From Undibacterium pigrum (lineage in GTDB: Bacteria > Pseudomonadota > Gammaproteobacteria > Burkholderiales > Burkholderiaceae_D): a stretch of DNA of 49,975 nucleotides. Position 1 is the stretch's first letter; each line of letters begins with the position of its first letter. Position numbers and translations under genes: made by a program. This document shows, one piece after another, positions 7,706-15,524 of the stretch. The notes under the pieces are model-generated. The model was not told where the DNA came from and did no database searches. It saw only the letters and a program-made list of their open reading frames with translations. The stretch covers positions 822,224 through 872,198 of the forward strand of contig NZ_QJKB01000002.1 of the NCBI RefSeq assembly GCF_003201815.1, written 5' to 3'.

Positions 7706-9049
7706 TCATCCTCCAAAGTCTGTAGCAATGATGCTGCCATTGCCCACCAGTTTTACCATGAAATCCCCGGCATCGACTGCACTCAAGTTAGTGCCTATGT
7801 TTTCAAAAGCATAGTTACCGGCGGCTGTGCCTGAATAAATCGTAATGTAAAGAGCCTGGCTTGCAGCGCTCAAGGGAATGCCAGCGCTGGCAGCCGCGTC
7901 AGCAATGAGGCCGGCTAATTGTGCGGTATCGGCTGTAGCGATAGCGATACTGTTCAGGCTGCCAGCCTTGACACCCGTCCAGAATCTATCGGCCCCAACG
8001 GCCTTGAAATTGAATATCGTATCTGGTGTGCCATCACCAAATAAGGAACCTTTGGCCATGATTGTTTCTACACCAGCCCCAACGGCAGAGAGTTTGATGG
8101 TATCTGCAGACGTGCTGCCCATAATGTTGACATGGCTGCTACCGGTCCCCAGCAGATTAAGGGTTTGTCCACCACTACCGAGCTGGATAACTCTCAAGCT
8201 GACATCCTTGTTGAAATTCAGCGTGATTCCGGCACCATCTGCATTGACAAACGAGTCACCACCACCGCCGTTGACGATGATGGTTTCAATATTGCGTACC
8301 TTGTTAAGGTTTCTGCTGCCAGTCAATACGCCCAGATCCAGTGTGTCCGCACCAGCGCCGCCATCGATTGTGGTGCTCATGGCATATTGTGCATCTGTAA
8401 TGTGAAAGACATCGTCCCCTGGACCACCTGCCAGGCTGACATCGCCTTTGAAAAAATGTGTACCCTGAGCGAAATCCAGGCGCAGGACATTAATCAGGTC
8501 GCGTCCGTAGCCCCCTGGGACATTGGCTAAATCAGTCACGATGGAATGTGTATATCCACTCAATAAGCTGGCTGTTGCAGGGCTGCTTACCAGGCTCAGA
8601 AAATCTCTGCCTATACTTGAGCCGGATATTCCTGCGACATCGTGTTGGTAAACAACCAGTAGTTCAACTGTCGTCAGCTCAGCAGTAAATGACTCTGCCA
8701 TGCTGTTTTTGCTGGCAAGCGTAATGGCATCAGCGCCGATTGCGCCATTGGCAATGGCCAGTGCGGCCTGACCCAGGCTGACTACGCCGCTACTGATCTT
8801 TCCGCTCCAGTAAGCCAGGCCAGCAGCATCGGCATCGTGTGAGAACAGGTTTTTATACATCAGCTTAAGCGTTTCTTCTATGGTGTGGCCTCCAAAATAT
8901 CTTTGGTATTCAGCTTGCTGCGCAAAGCTATCAGCGATCTGTGTCAGCGAGAAATTTTGCTTCATCCAATAATCCAGACCGATAGGATCTGCTGGCCTGC
9001 CGAAGTAGGCAGTGTATATTTTTTGTATATCCGGAGCTGTGTTGGCCAT
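7706..9049 (-). CDS. DUF4214-domain secreted or surface protein
   Basis: A 447-residue protein with no classical signal peptide. The N-terminal ~130 residues hold two DUF4214-like repeats: IQKIYTAYFGRPADPIGLDYW and LKLMYKNLFSHDADAAGLAYW share the aromatic/GR-pattern plus D-x-x-G-L-x-Y-W core. The C-terminal ~250 residues are rich in Gly, Asp, Asn, Ser and Thr. They contain short beta-helix-like phrases (IDGGAGADTLDL, VNGGGGDSFVNADG) that resemble RTX or S-layer-type repeats without the strict nonapeptide ladder. Proteins of this build are usually exported by type I secretion or form surface layers and adhesins. That is family knowledge; no secretion genes lie nearby. A CRP-like promoter sits upstream (9127-9172). 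The 3' end faces the fahA terminator. Function is not known. Confidence 0.75.
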   Translation of the reverse strand: MANTAPDIQKIYTAYFGRPADPIGLDYWMKQNFSLTQIADSFAQQAEYQRYFGGHTIEETLKLMYKNLFSHDADAAGLAYWSGKISSGVVSLGQAALAIANGAIGADAITLASKNSMAESFTAELTTVELLVVYQHDVAGISGSSIGRDFLSLVSSPATASLLSGYTHSIVTDLANVPGGYGRDLINVLRLDFAQGTHFFKGDVSLAGGPGDDVFHITDAQYAMSTTIDGGAGADTLDLGVLTGSRNLNKVRNIETIIVNGGGGDSFVNADGAGITLNFNKDVSLRVIQLGSGGQTLNLLGTGSSHVNIMGSTSADTIKLSAVGAGVETIMAKGSLFGDGTPDTIFNFKAVGADRFWTGVKAGSLNSIAIATADTAQLAGLIADAAASAGIPLSAASQALYITIYSGTAAGNYAFENIGTNLSAVDAGDFMVKLVGNGSIIATDFGG

Positions 9050-9126
9050 GAATTTTCCTTTTGAAAAAATGCGGTGAGGAAGTCTGCAATAAATGCATAG
9101 TCATATCACTTCCAAATTCTGGCCGG

Positions 9127-9172
9127 ATATTAGCACTTGAAATCATGCAGTGTTGTGATGCGTGTCACAACA
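9127..9172 (-). promoter_or_regulatory. CRP-like palindrome and -10 box before the DUF4214 gene
   Basis: TGTTGTGA-TGCGTG-TCACAACA at 9151-9172 is a perfect 8-bp dyad with the TGTGA-N6-TCACA core of CRP/Vfr sites. On the minus strand TAATAT (9132-9127) is a 4/6 -10 box. If that box is used, transcription starts near 9120 and the dyad centre sits at about -41.5, the class II activator position. The leader to the ATG at 9049 would be about 70 nt. Confidence 0.6.
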
Positions 9173-9455
9173 TTTTGATGAACATAAAAAGGAAAATAAA
9201 TAGGGTGGAACTTCAGCTCAATAACAGCGCGGAAAGAAAATTTTTGGTGAAATATACATGCCATCAACGCTGGCCAAGCACTTGTTTGCCAGCATTAAAC
9301 AGTGTGAATCTATATCGAAATATGAATGAAGAATTCATTGATTTCAACATGCAGTAATGCAGATTTTTTTGGTGAAAAAGTGGTGTTAGACCAGAACAGA
9401 AAATCTTTCGCATGCGCGGCATTTATTTCTGTTTCCACTGCTACAGTCTGTAGCA
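9173..9455. other. AT-rich intergenic stretch without a recognised gene
   Basis: Between the CRP-like site and the inverted repeat at 9456 the sequence is clearly AT-rich. I find no convincing gene. A short open stretch at 9061-9357 has no recognisable protein character and overlaps the promoter. A small dyad GCTACAG-T-CTGTAGC lies at 9440-9454. Confidence 0.5.
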
Positions 9456-9490
9456 ACATGCCCTGCTAACTCTCCGTTATCAGGGCATGT
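9456..9490 (-). repeat. 10-bp inverted repeat downstream of the anti-sigma gene
   Basis: ACATGCCCTG (9456-9465) and CAGGGCATGT (9481-9490) are perfect inverted copies with a 15-nt loop, 20 bases beyond the anti-sigma stop. There is no T run, so it is a terminator only in a loose sense; it may protect the 3' end of the transcript. Confidence 0.5.
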
Positions 9491-9510
9491 CATTTCAGAT
9501 GTGGGATATG

Positions 9511-10248
9511 CTAAATTTGTACCCAGTTACCTTTGAATATAATCGGTCCGGATGGTTTTTCAGGATTACCCGATCCACCTTTTGGTTCCAGCGTCACTGC
9601 CAGCAAAGGTACGCTGTCTGCAGTCATGTCCTTGGGCATAGGCAAAGTGATGATACCTTTGTCGGCGACCAGACCCAGCGATTTGACTTTGCCATCTTTG
9701 CCCACTGCCCATAATTCCAGGCTCTTGTCAGCAGCGATGTTTTGCGCTGTCACCATACGTATCTGTAACTGGCCGCGTTTGCTGTCGCCAGTAATCACTG
9801 CGATAGCCTGTGCCTTGTCATCCGACAAAGTGGCGACATAATTGGTTTGTGGTGTCGCCTGTTGATCCGCCTGTTTGCTCAGCAAGACAGATACCAGTAT
9901 CACGGCGGCGGTAGTTGAGAACATGCCCAGGCCACGCCAGAAAGCCAGGTCTTCGCGCAGCTTGCCCCAGTTGCGCCAGTAGGCCCATGGGTCTCTGGTG
10001 GTGCTCAGGTTCAGGCGTTTTTCCAGCGCTGGCCAGACTGTTGCCGGTGCTGTGACAGCTGGTGAAAATTCAGCCATCGGGACGAGATGTGCTTCCCATT
10101 GGCCTACCACCTGGCGCAAGGCTGCATCCTGTTTCAGCCACGCGTCAAAACGACGGCGTGCGCCACCGCGTAAGGTACCCAGCACATATTCAGAAGCCAG
10201 TTTTTCCTGCAAAGCCGGATTGCTTTTGATTTGGTGTAAGTTCATCAT
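9511..10248 (-). CDS. anti-sigma factor, RskA-like
   Basis: Membrane-bound anti-sigma factor expected to hold the ECF sigma factor encoded just upstream. The 245-residue protein has an N-terminal cytoplasmic zinc-less ASD-type helix bundle (LASEYVLGTLRGGARRRFDAWL, about residues 17-38). One transmembrane segment follows near residues 105-125 (MFSTTAAVILVSVLL). The rest is a C-terminal RskA-type beta domain outside the membrane, with LELWAVGKDGKVKSLGLV and AVTLEPKGGSGNPEKPSGPIIFKG. These last motifs are characteristic of the anti-sigma-K family. Its ATG overlaps the sigma stop by 4 nt, so the two are co-translated. The signal that releases the sigma factor is unknown. Confidence 0.88.
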   Translation of the reverse strand: MMNLHQIKSNPALQEKLASEYVLGTLRGGARRRFDAWLKQDAALRQVVGQWEAHLVPMAEFSPAVTAPATVWPALEKRLNLSTTRDPWAYWRNWGKLREDLAFWRGLGMFSTTAAVILVSVLLSKQADQQATPQTNYVATLSDDKAQAIAVITGDSKRGQLQIRMVTAQNIAADKSLELWAVGKDGKVKSLGLVADKGIITLPMPKDMTADSVPLLAVTLEPKGGSGNPEKPSGPIIFKGNWVQI

Positions 10249-10838
10249 GCCTCCAGACGTGTGAGGCAGGTACGCAACTTGTCGAGTCCGCGCCTGATCC
10301 AGGTCTTGACCGTCCCTATCGGCAATTTCATGTGATCTGCTACCTCGCTATGTGAGAGATCATGGAAAAATGCCATCGCCATTGCCTGCCTGTGCAAACC
10401 TTCCAGGCGTGACATGCAGGAGGCCAGTGCTTTGGCATCCTCAGTCATTTCCAGCGCCCGTGCCGGTGTAGTTTCAGTGCTTTCCATGGCTTGCATGATT
10501 CCCATATCAAAATTGTCAGCATCGATTTCCACATCGTGATCCACACGACGCAAGAGATCAAAAGCGCGATTGCGTACGATAGTTGTCATCCAGGTCATGG
10601 GTGCTGCCAGACCGGCCTGATAACTGCCCGCGTTATTCCAGATGTTGACAAAACTCTCTTGTAAAACCTCTTCTGCCAACTCACGCTTAACTAATATACG
10701 CAGCGCGAAGCCAAACAGTTTCGCTGAAGTAGCGTCATACAGAAATTTAAATGCCTGAGCGTCTTTGCGGGCGACGGCGGCTAGCCAGTTTTGTAACTGG
10801 CTGGTATCCAGAGCGGCAGTGGGCAATTGCTTATCCAA
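10245..10838 (-). CDS. ECF sigma factor, SigK-like
   Basis: RNA polymerase sigma factor of the extracytoplasmic function type, 197 residues. Region 2 is seen at about residues 22-90 (FKFLYDATSAKLFGFALRIL, AEEVLQESFVNIW, TWMTTIVRNRAFDLLRR). Region 4 with its helix-turn-helix is at about 140-192 (LHRQAMAMAFFHDLSHSEVADHMKLPIGTVKTWIRRGLDKLR). The two are joined by an acidic linker. It pairs with the RskA-like anti-sigma gene that overlaps its stop codon. Such pairs usually answer membrane or oxidative stress and activate their own operon; the target genes cannot be told here. It follows the LysR gene at 10910 on the same strand after a 71-base gap. Confidence 0.92.
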   Translation of the reverse strand: MDKQLPTAALDTSQLQNWLAAVARKDAQAFKFLYDATSAKLFGFALRILVKRELAEEVLQESFVNIWNNAGSYQAGLAAPMTWMTTIVRNRAFDLLRRVDHDVEIDADNFDMGIMQAMESTETTPARALEMTEDAKALASCMSRLEGLHRQAMAMAFFHDLSHSEVADHMKLPIGTVKTWIRRGLDKLRTCLTRLEA

Positions 10839-10909
10839 TCTTGGCTGGGTTATGGAGCTGAATTTGGCAGGGCAAGGCTGATTTTAGTCGATTTTGCATG
10901 TATCAATAC

Positions 10910-11821
10910 TTATTGCTTTTCTGTATGCATGAACAGAGAAGGGTGTTGTTCGGCATATTCACGCAAGAGGTTCCAGACCACGCGCACCCTTTGCAGGCGG
11001 TACAGGTCGCTCGGTGCGGCCAGCCAGTAGGAACGCTCGGTAAAAAAGCTGTCTTGCAAAACAGGCACCAGGCTGCCGCTGGCCGGGATGGCATAGGGTG
11101 GAGCCATGATCAGGCCCATGCCAGCCGCTGCGGCCTCACACTGCGCCATCATGCCTGTACAGCACAAGCGCCGTTTCGGTGTGAAGCCCAGTTTGTCGAG
11201 AAAATTGAGTTCGCTGCTGGCCAGGCGGTCTTGTACATAATCGACAAATTCATGATTGGCCAGATCGGCTTCTGTTCGTATCGGCGGGTGGCGTGCCAGA
11301 TAATCTGGCGACGCATACAGGTTAAGCCTGAAAGTCACCAGACGGGTGAATACATAGCGCCCGGTATTCGGTGGGTCCAGCATGACACCCAGGTCGGCCT
11401 CACGGGTTGCCAGATTGGCGAAGCGTGGCTGCACCAGCAAATCTACACTCAGATCGGGGTGGTCTTTTAACAGATGCACCAATAGTGGGGCAATCACCAG
11501 AGTGCCCAGCATTTCTGGTACACCCAGGCGCACCACGCCATGGGCTGAGACACTGGCAGCGCCCAGTTGATCGGTGGCTGTCAGGGCCGCGCTTTCCATG
11601 GCTTCTGCGTGCGGCAGCAGGGCATGGCCCATTTCGGTCAGCTCATAGCCTTCCCGGCTGCGGTCAAACAGGGTGGAGCCCAGTTGTGTCTCCAGCCGGT
11701 CTATGCGACGTGCCACAGTGGTATGTTCCACCGCCAGGCGGCGCGACGCACCAGACAGCGTGCCCGCACGGGCAAGCTCCAGGAAGTAACGCAGGTCAGT
11801 CCATTCAGGCATGCTATTCAT
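10910..11821 (-). CDS. LysR-family transcriptional regulator
   Basis: A 303-residue LTTR. The N-terminal helix-turn-helix is at about residues 6-65 (WTDLRYFLELARAGTLSGASRRL, HTTVARRIDRLETQLG, LFDRSREGYELTEMG). The substrate-binding domain has the usual VVRLGVPEMLGTLVIAPLL opening. An in-frame second ATG three codons in (11812) is an alternative start. The HTTVARRI recognition helix is typical of the subgroup that controls neighbouring transport or oxidoreductase genes. It is divergent from the TonB receptor operon, with a 413-base spacer that holds a dyad at 11957 and a long palindrome at 12048. Control of that operon is likely but not shown. Confidence 0.88.
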   Translation of the reverse strand: MNSMPEWTDLRYFLELARAGTLSGASRRLAVEHTTVARRIDRLETQLGSTLFDRSREGYELTEMGHALLPHAEAMESAALTATDQLGAASVSAHGVVRLGVPEMLGTLVIAPLLVHLLKDHPDLSVDLLVQPRFANLATREADLGVMLDPPNTGRYVFTRLVTFRLNLYASPDYLARHPPIRTEADLANHEFVDYVQDRLASSELNFLDKLGFTPKRRLCCTGMMAQCEAAAAGMGLIMAPPYAIPASGSLVPVLQDSFFTERSYWLAAPSDLYRLQRVRVVWNLLREYAEQHPSLFMHTEKQ

Positions 11822-11956
11822 GGGTCAATTGTGCGGTAAAGCACATATGCCAGCAAGATTTAATCCATTTCTTCTTTGCAAGAATGAAAGAATTGGGGGT
11901 TTTGCACAACAACTGAGCAGTTTTAAGCGGTTTCAATTACCACGCCTTCACTCTGA

Positions 11957-11972
11957 TGTGCATTTATGCACA
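11957..11972. promoter_or_regulatory. 16-bp palindrome, possible LysR operator
   Basis: TGTGCAT-TT-ATGCACA is a perfect 7-bp dyad in the spacer between the LysR gene and the TonB receptor gene. It lies 136 bases from the regulator start. Its size fits an LTTR dyad, but no second copy was found. Confidence 0.4.
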
Positions 11973-12047
11973 AAGGGTGGGCGTGCATGCGCTTTCTAGG
12001 TTTTTTCTTTCCGTGCACACTGCCTGCCATGCGACATACAACATGTA

Positions 12048-12201
12048 AGAACGTGTTTGCGATCTTACTGCGCAAGCGTGATCGGGGCTCATGCGCTGCT
12101 CAAAATGCTCATGTACTTAAGTACATTCCGCTTTTTGCGCTGCGTTTTTGTTACCCTCAACCCCGCTGACGCTGGCTCGCTATAGATCGTAAACGCGTTC
12201 T
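12048..12201. repeat. long imperfect palindrome with GTACTTAAGTAC centre
   Basis: The outer arms AGAACGTGTTTGCGATCT (12048-12065) and, on the opposite strand, AGAACGCGTTTACGATCT (12201-12184) match at 16 of 18 positions. The centre is the perfect palindrome GTACTTAAGTAC (12113-12124). Bases between arms and centre pair imperfectly, giving a ~154-bp hairpin-like element. It ends 33 bases before the TonB receptor start. Elements with the same plan occur at 24880 and 41308. Confidence 0.7.
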
Positions 12202-12234
12202 AAAAGGCGCACATAAAAAATACAGGAGACAGAA

Positions 12235-14526
12235 ATGAACCAGAGCAAGAGAAGGCAGAAATTCTTACGTCGGTCCGCCGCAGCATTGCTGGTCGCATCA
12301 GGCACAGTGGCAGGCAGCGGCATGAGCCAGGCACAAACCACGGCACCGGCAACGAATGAAGCCGCTAATGCCGAACCGACTACGGTAGTCGTGACTGCCC
12401 GCCGCCGTGAAGAATCCCTGCAAGATGTGCCGGTCTCCGTCACTGCCTACTCTGCTGAGCAGCTCTCCAAAACCGCTGTGCCAGACATCATCGGTCTGGT
12501 ACAGAGTTTACCCAATACCACCATGAAAGCCTCGCGTGCGACCAACTCCACGCTGACGGCCTTTATCCGCGGTGTTGGCCAGCAAGATCCGTTGGCTGGT
12601 TTTGAAGCCGGTGTCGGTATTTATCTCGATGATGTCTACATCGCACGCCCGCAAGGTGCCGTGGCTGATATCTACGATGTAGAACGCATAGAAGTCTTGC
12701 GTGGTCCGCAGGGCACCTTGTATGGCCGTAATACCATAGGTGGTGCGGTCAAATATGTGACACGCAAACTGCGGCCGGAAACCGATGTACGCCTGAAAGC
12801 GACTGTCGGTACTTATGGCCAGACCGATGCGGTACTGACCGCCAGCACACCAGTATCCGATACGGTCAGAGTCGGTGCCAGCCTGGCAAAATTCAAGCGC
12901 AATGGCTATGGCAAGAACCTGCTGACGGGTGCTGAGAACTATGACAAGGACGTTGCCGCCGCCCGCCTCAGTGCAGAATTTACGCCAACTTCCAGCCTGT
13001 TCATCCGCCTCTCTGCCGATACCAGCCAGGATGATTCCAGCCCCAAGAATGGTCACCGCCTGACCGTGGGTAATGCCAGCAAGGCACCGGTGCTCGACAA
13101 TGTATTTGATACCCGCGCCAATCTGACGACGGCGCTGGGCCATTTGCAACAGGTGAAGCAGACAGGCGCTTCTGCCCTGGTGGAATGGCAGATCAACAAT
13201 GAACTGACTTTGAAATCCATCACCGCCAGCCGTCGCGATACATCTTATGCACCTATCGACTTTGACTCTTTGCCTACCGTCGATCTGGAAGCACCAGCCG
13301 TTTACAAGAATCGCCAGTTCAGCCAGGAATTGCAACTCAGTTATAGCGGAAAAACCATACAGGGTGTGGCTGGTGTCTACTACATCGATGCCAATGCCTA
13401 TAATAAATTCGATACGCTCCTGAATGGTGCCCTGCCTTTGTCGGTGTACACCATGGGTGATGTAGATACCAAGGCATGGGCCGTGTTTGCCGATGGCAGC
13501 ATGAGCCTGACAGACACTGTCAGCGTTTCTGCCGGTGGTCGCTATACCTCGGACACGCGCCAGGCCGCAGTCTTGCGCCAGTTGTATCTGGGCACCAAGG
13601 GCTCGCCAGAACTGGGCAACCCTGGCGCGGTATTGTTCCGCACCGATACCAATCTGAGCAAGGCTGATCTTGACCGCACTGATACCAAGTTCACCCCGCG
13701 CCTGTCTTTGAACTGGAAAGCCAATGCCGATAACAATGTCTATGCATCCTGGTCGCAAGGTTTCAAGGGCGGTGGCTTTGATCCACGCATGAATGTGGTT
13801 GGCACCAAGATCAGTCTGGCCAAGGCAAAAAGTGGTTACGAGCCTGAAGAAATTGAAACCGTGGAACTGGGCCTGAAGTCACAATTCGACAAGGGCCGCA
13901 TCATGACCAATGCCGCCCTGTTCTTCAGTAACTACAAGAACGTACAGATACCCGGCTCAGTCGCCGTCGATACGGATGGTGACGGCAAGGACGATAATTT
14001 CGCCGGTGTGACCACCAATGCAGGCAAGGCCCGCATCAGGGGTTTTGAGCTGGAAGCAACAGCGCGCATCACTGACGCCTTCCGCTTGTCTGGTATGTTC
14101 AGCTATATCGATGCCAAGTACACGCAATTCATTGTCGCCGGTGTCGATGTCGCCAGCCAGAAAGTATTCCAGAATACACCCAAGCAATCTGCCAACCTGA
14201 CTGCCAGCTATGATTGGCCACTGAGCATGATAGGCAAGAACGGCACGCTGTCACTGATCTCCAGCTATTCCTATCGTGGCGCGACCAATCAGTTCGAGAC
14301 ACCAAATGCACTGCTGGATCAGGATGCCTATTCGCTGTGGGATGCCAGCCTGGTCTGGACCAGCACCGACAAGCGTCTGCGTGCTGGCCTGCATAGCAAG
14401 AACCTCAGCAATACCAGGTACAAGGTAGCTGGTTATTTGTTCCCGACCTTGGGCCTGGAAGGCAGCACGACAGCTTTCTATGGCAATCCAAGAACAGTCT
14501 CGGCTACGGTGGAATACCGTTTCTAG
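12235..14526 (+). CDS. TonB-dependent outer-membrane receptor
   Basis: A 763-residue outer-membrane gated channel that takes up a scarce ligand with energy from TonB/ExbBD. A signal peptide occupies the first ~35 residues (RRSAAALLVASG... up to the SQA/Q region). A TonB box-like VVVTARRREESLQDVPVSV follows, with the plug domain to about residue 170 (QDPLAGFEAGVGIYLDDVYIARPQGA, IEVLRGPQGTLYGRNTIGGAV). A 22-strand barrel ends in the canonical aromatic C-terminus SATVEYRF. The plug signature belongs to the large group common in sphingomonads and Caulobacter, which import organic compounds rather than only siderophores. It heads an operon with a hydrolase and a full Liv-type ABC transporter, which suggests linked transport across both membranes. 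The ligand is unknown. Confidence 0.93.
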   Translation: MNQSKRRQKFLRRSAAALLVASGTVAGSGMSQAQTTAPATNEAANAEPTTVVVTARRREESLQDVPVSVTAYSAEQLSKTAVPDIIGLVQSLPNTTMKASRATNSTLTAFIRGVGQQDPLAGFEAGVGIYLDDVYIARPQGAVADIYDVERIEVLRGPQGTLYGRNTIGGAVKYVTRKLRPETDVRLKATVGTYGQTDAVLTASTPVSDTVRVGASLAKFKRNGYGKNLLTGAENYDKDVAAARLSAEFTPTSSLFIRLSADTSQDDSSPKNGHRLTVGNASKAPVLDNVFDTRANLTTALGHLQQVKQTGASALVEWQINNELTLKSITASRRDTSYAPIDFDSLPTVDLEAPAVYKNRQFSQELQLSYSGKTIQGVAGVYYIDANAYNKFDTLLNGALPLSVYTMGDVDTKAWAVFADGSMSLTDTVSVSAGGRYTSDTRQAAVLRQLYLGTKGSPELGNPGAVLFRTDTNLSKADLDRTDTKFTPRLSLNWKANADNNVYASWSQGFKGGGFDPRMNVVGTKISLAKAKSGYEPEEIETVELGLKSQFDKGRIMTNAALFFSNYKNVQIPGSVAVDTDGDGKDDNFAGVTTNAGKARIRGFELEATARITDAFRLSGMFSYIDAKYTQFIVAGVDVASQKVFQNTPKQSANLTASYDWPLSMIGKNGTLSLISSYSYRGATNQFETPNALLDQDAYSLWDASLVWTSTDKRLRAGLHSKNLSNTRYKVAGYLFPTLGLEGSTTAFYGNPRTVSATVEYRF

Positions 14527-14551
14527 TCCGGTGACAGCGAGAGGATAATGC

Positions 14552-15424
14552 GTGACTACTTTCACTGACATCAGCTTTACCAGTACAGATGGCCTGCAAT
14601 TGTATGCGCGGGATTATCCATCGCAAGGTGGGCAGGCCAAATGTGCAGTCATCTGCATCCACGGCCTGACCCGCAATTCTGGCGACTTTGAAGAGCTGGC
14701 ACCGTGGATAGCAGAACAGGGCAGGCGCGTGATTGCGGTCGATGTCCGGGGGCGCGGACGTTCCCAGCATGACGCTGACCCCGAGCATTACAACACCGTC
14801 ACTTATGCCAATGATGTCATCAAGCTGGCCCGTGACCTGGGTATAGGCCGGGCGGTATTCATAGGCACTTCCATGGGTGGCCTCATCACCATGACAGTGG
14901 CAGCACGCAAATTGAATCTGATTGCGGCTGCTGTCCTCAATGATGTAGGCCCGGCTTTGTCACCCAAGGGATTGGGCAGGATCGCTGGCTTTGCTGGCAA
15001 GGCTGTAGAAGTGAATGACTGGGAAGAGGCCACGCTCTACATACGCCAGGTCAACCTGTCTGCCTTCCCGCAAAACAGCATGGAAGAATGGGCCAAGTGG
15101 GCCAGGCGGGCTTTTGGTGAAACCATCAATGGCAAACTGGCGCTGCAATATGATCCTAACATTGCCCGCCCATTGCAAACCGGCCAATTGAAAAGCAAAT
15201 CCTGGGTCGCCAATTTTGCCTTTCGCCGTCTCGCCAGAAACCGGCCCACATTGCTGATACGTGGTGATCTGTCAGACCTGGTTGAGCCTGAACAGCTCGC
15301 CTATATGCAAGACCTGGCACCCAATATGCAATATGCAGAGGTAAATGGCGTAGGCCATGCACCCATGCTGATGGAAGCGCAGGCACAAAAAGCCATCAGG
15401 GAATTTTTAGCCACAGTAGATTAA
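14552..15424 (+). CDS. alpha/beta hydrolase
   Basis: A 290-residue alpha/beta-fold hydrolase, probably cytoplasmic since no signal peptide is seen. HG (ICIHGLTRNSGDF, oxyanion loop) is near residue 35, and the nucleophile elbow GTSMGG near 107-112 holds the catalytic Ser. An acid Asp is in RGDLSDLV near 238 and the catalytic His in VNGVGHAPM near 270. The start is GTG at 14552, supported by GAGAGGA 7 nt upstream; an ATG at 14548 is out of frame. It lies 25 bases after the TonB receptor and about 100 bases before the binding-protein gene. It may cleave an ester or amide in the compound that the operon imports. The substrate is not known. Confidence 0.88.
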   Translation: MTTFTDISFTSTDGLQLYARDYPSQGGQAKCAVICIHGLTRNSGDFEELAPWIAEQGRRVIAVDVRGRGRSQHDADPEHYNTVTYANDVIKLARDLGIGRAVFIGTSMGGLITMTVAARKLNLIAAAVLNDVGPALSPKGLGRIAGFAGKAVEVNDWEEATLYIRQVNLSAFPQNSMEEWAKWARRAFGETINGKLALQYDPNIARPLQTGQLKSKSWVANFAFRRLARNRPTLLIRGDLSDLVEPEQLAYMQDLAPNMQYAEVNGVGHAPMLMEAQAQKAIREFLATVD

Positions 15425-15524
15425 GCGAATTGCAGTATGCTTATGCACACAGTCAAAAAGAGCATGGGAAATGCCGCTGACAAAATGCATGCAGTTCCAC
15501 AACGTAAAATTAGCAGGAGACAAA

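Noticed and set aside
9061..9357. Small plus-strand frame in the AT-rich spacer next to the CRP-like site
   Set aside because: No ribosome binding site, odd composition, and it would overlap the promoter of the DUF4214 gene.
12508..13758. 416-codon minus-strand frame inside the TonB receptor gene
   Set aside because: Opposite-strand shadow of a firmly identified gene; no ribosome binding site or domain.
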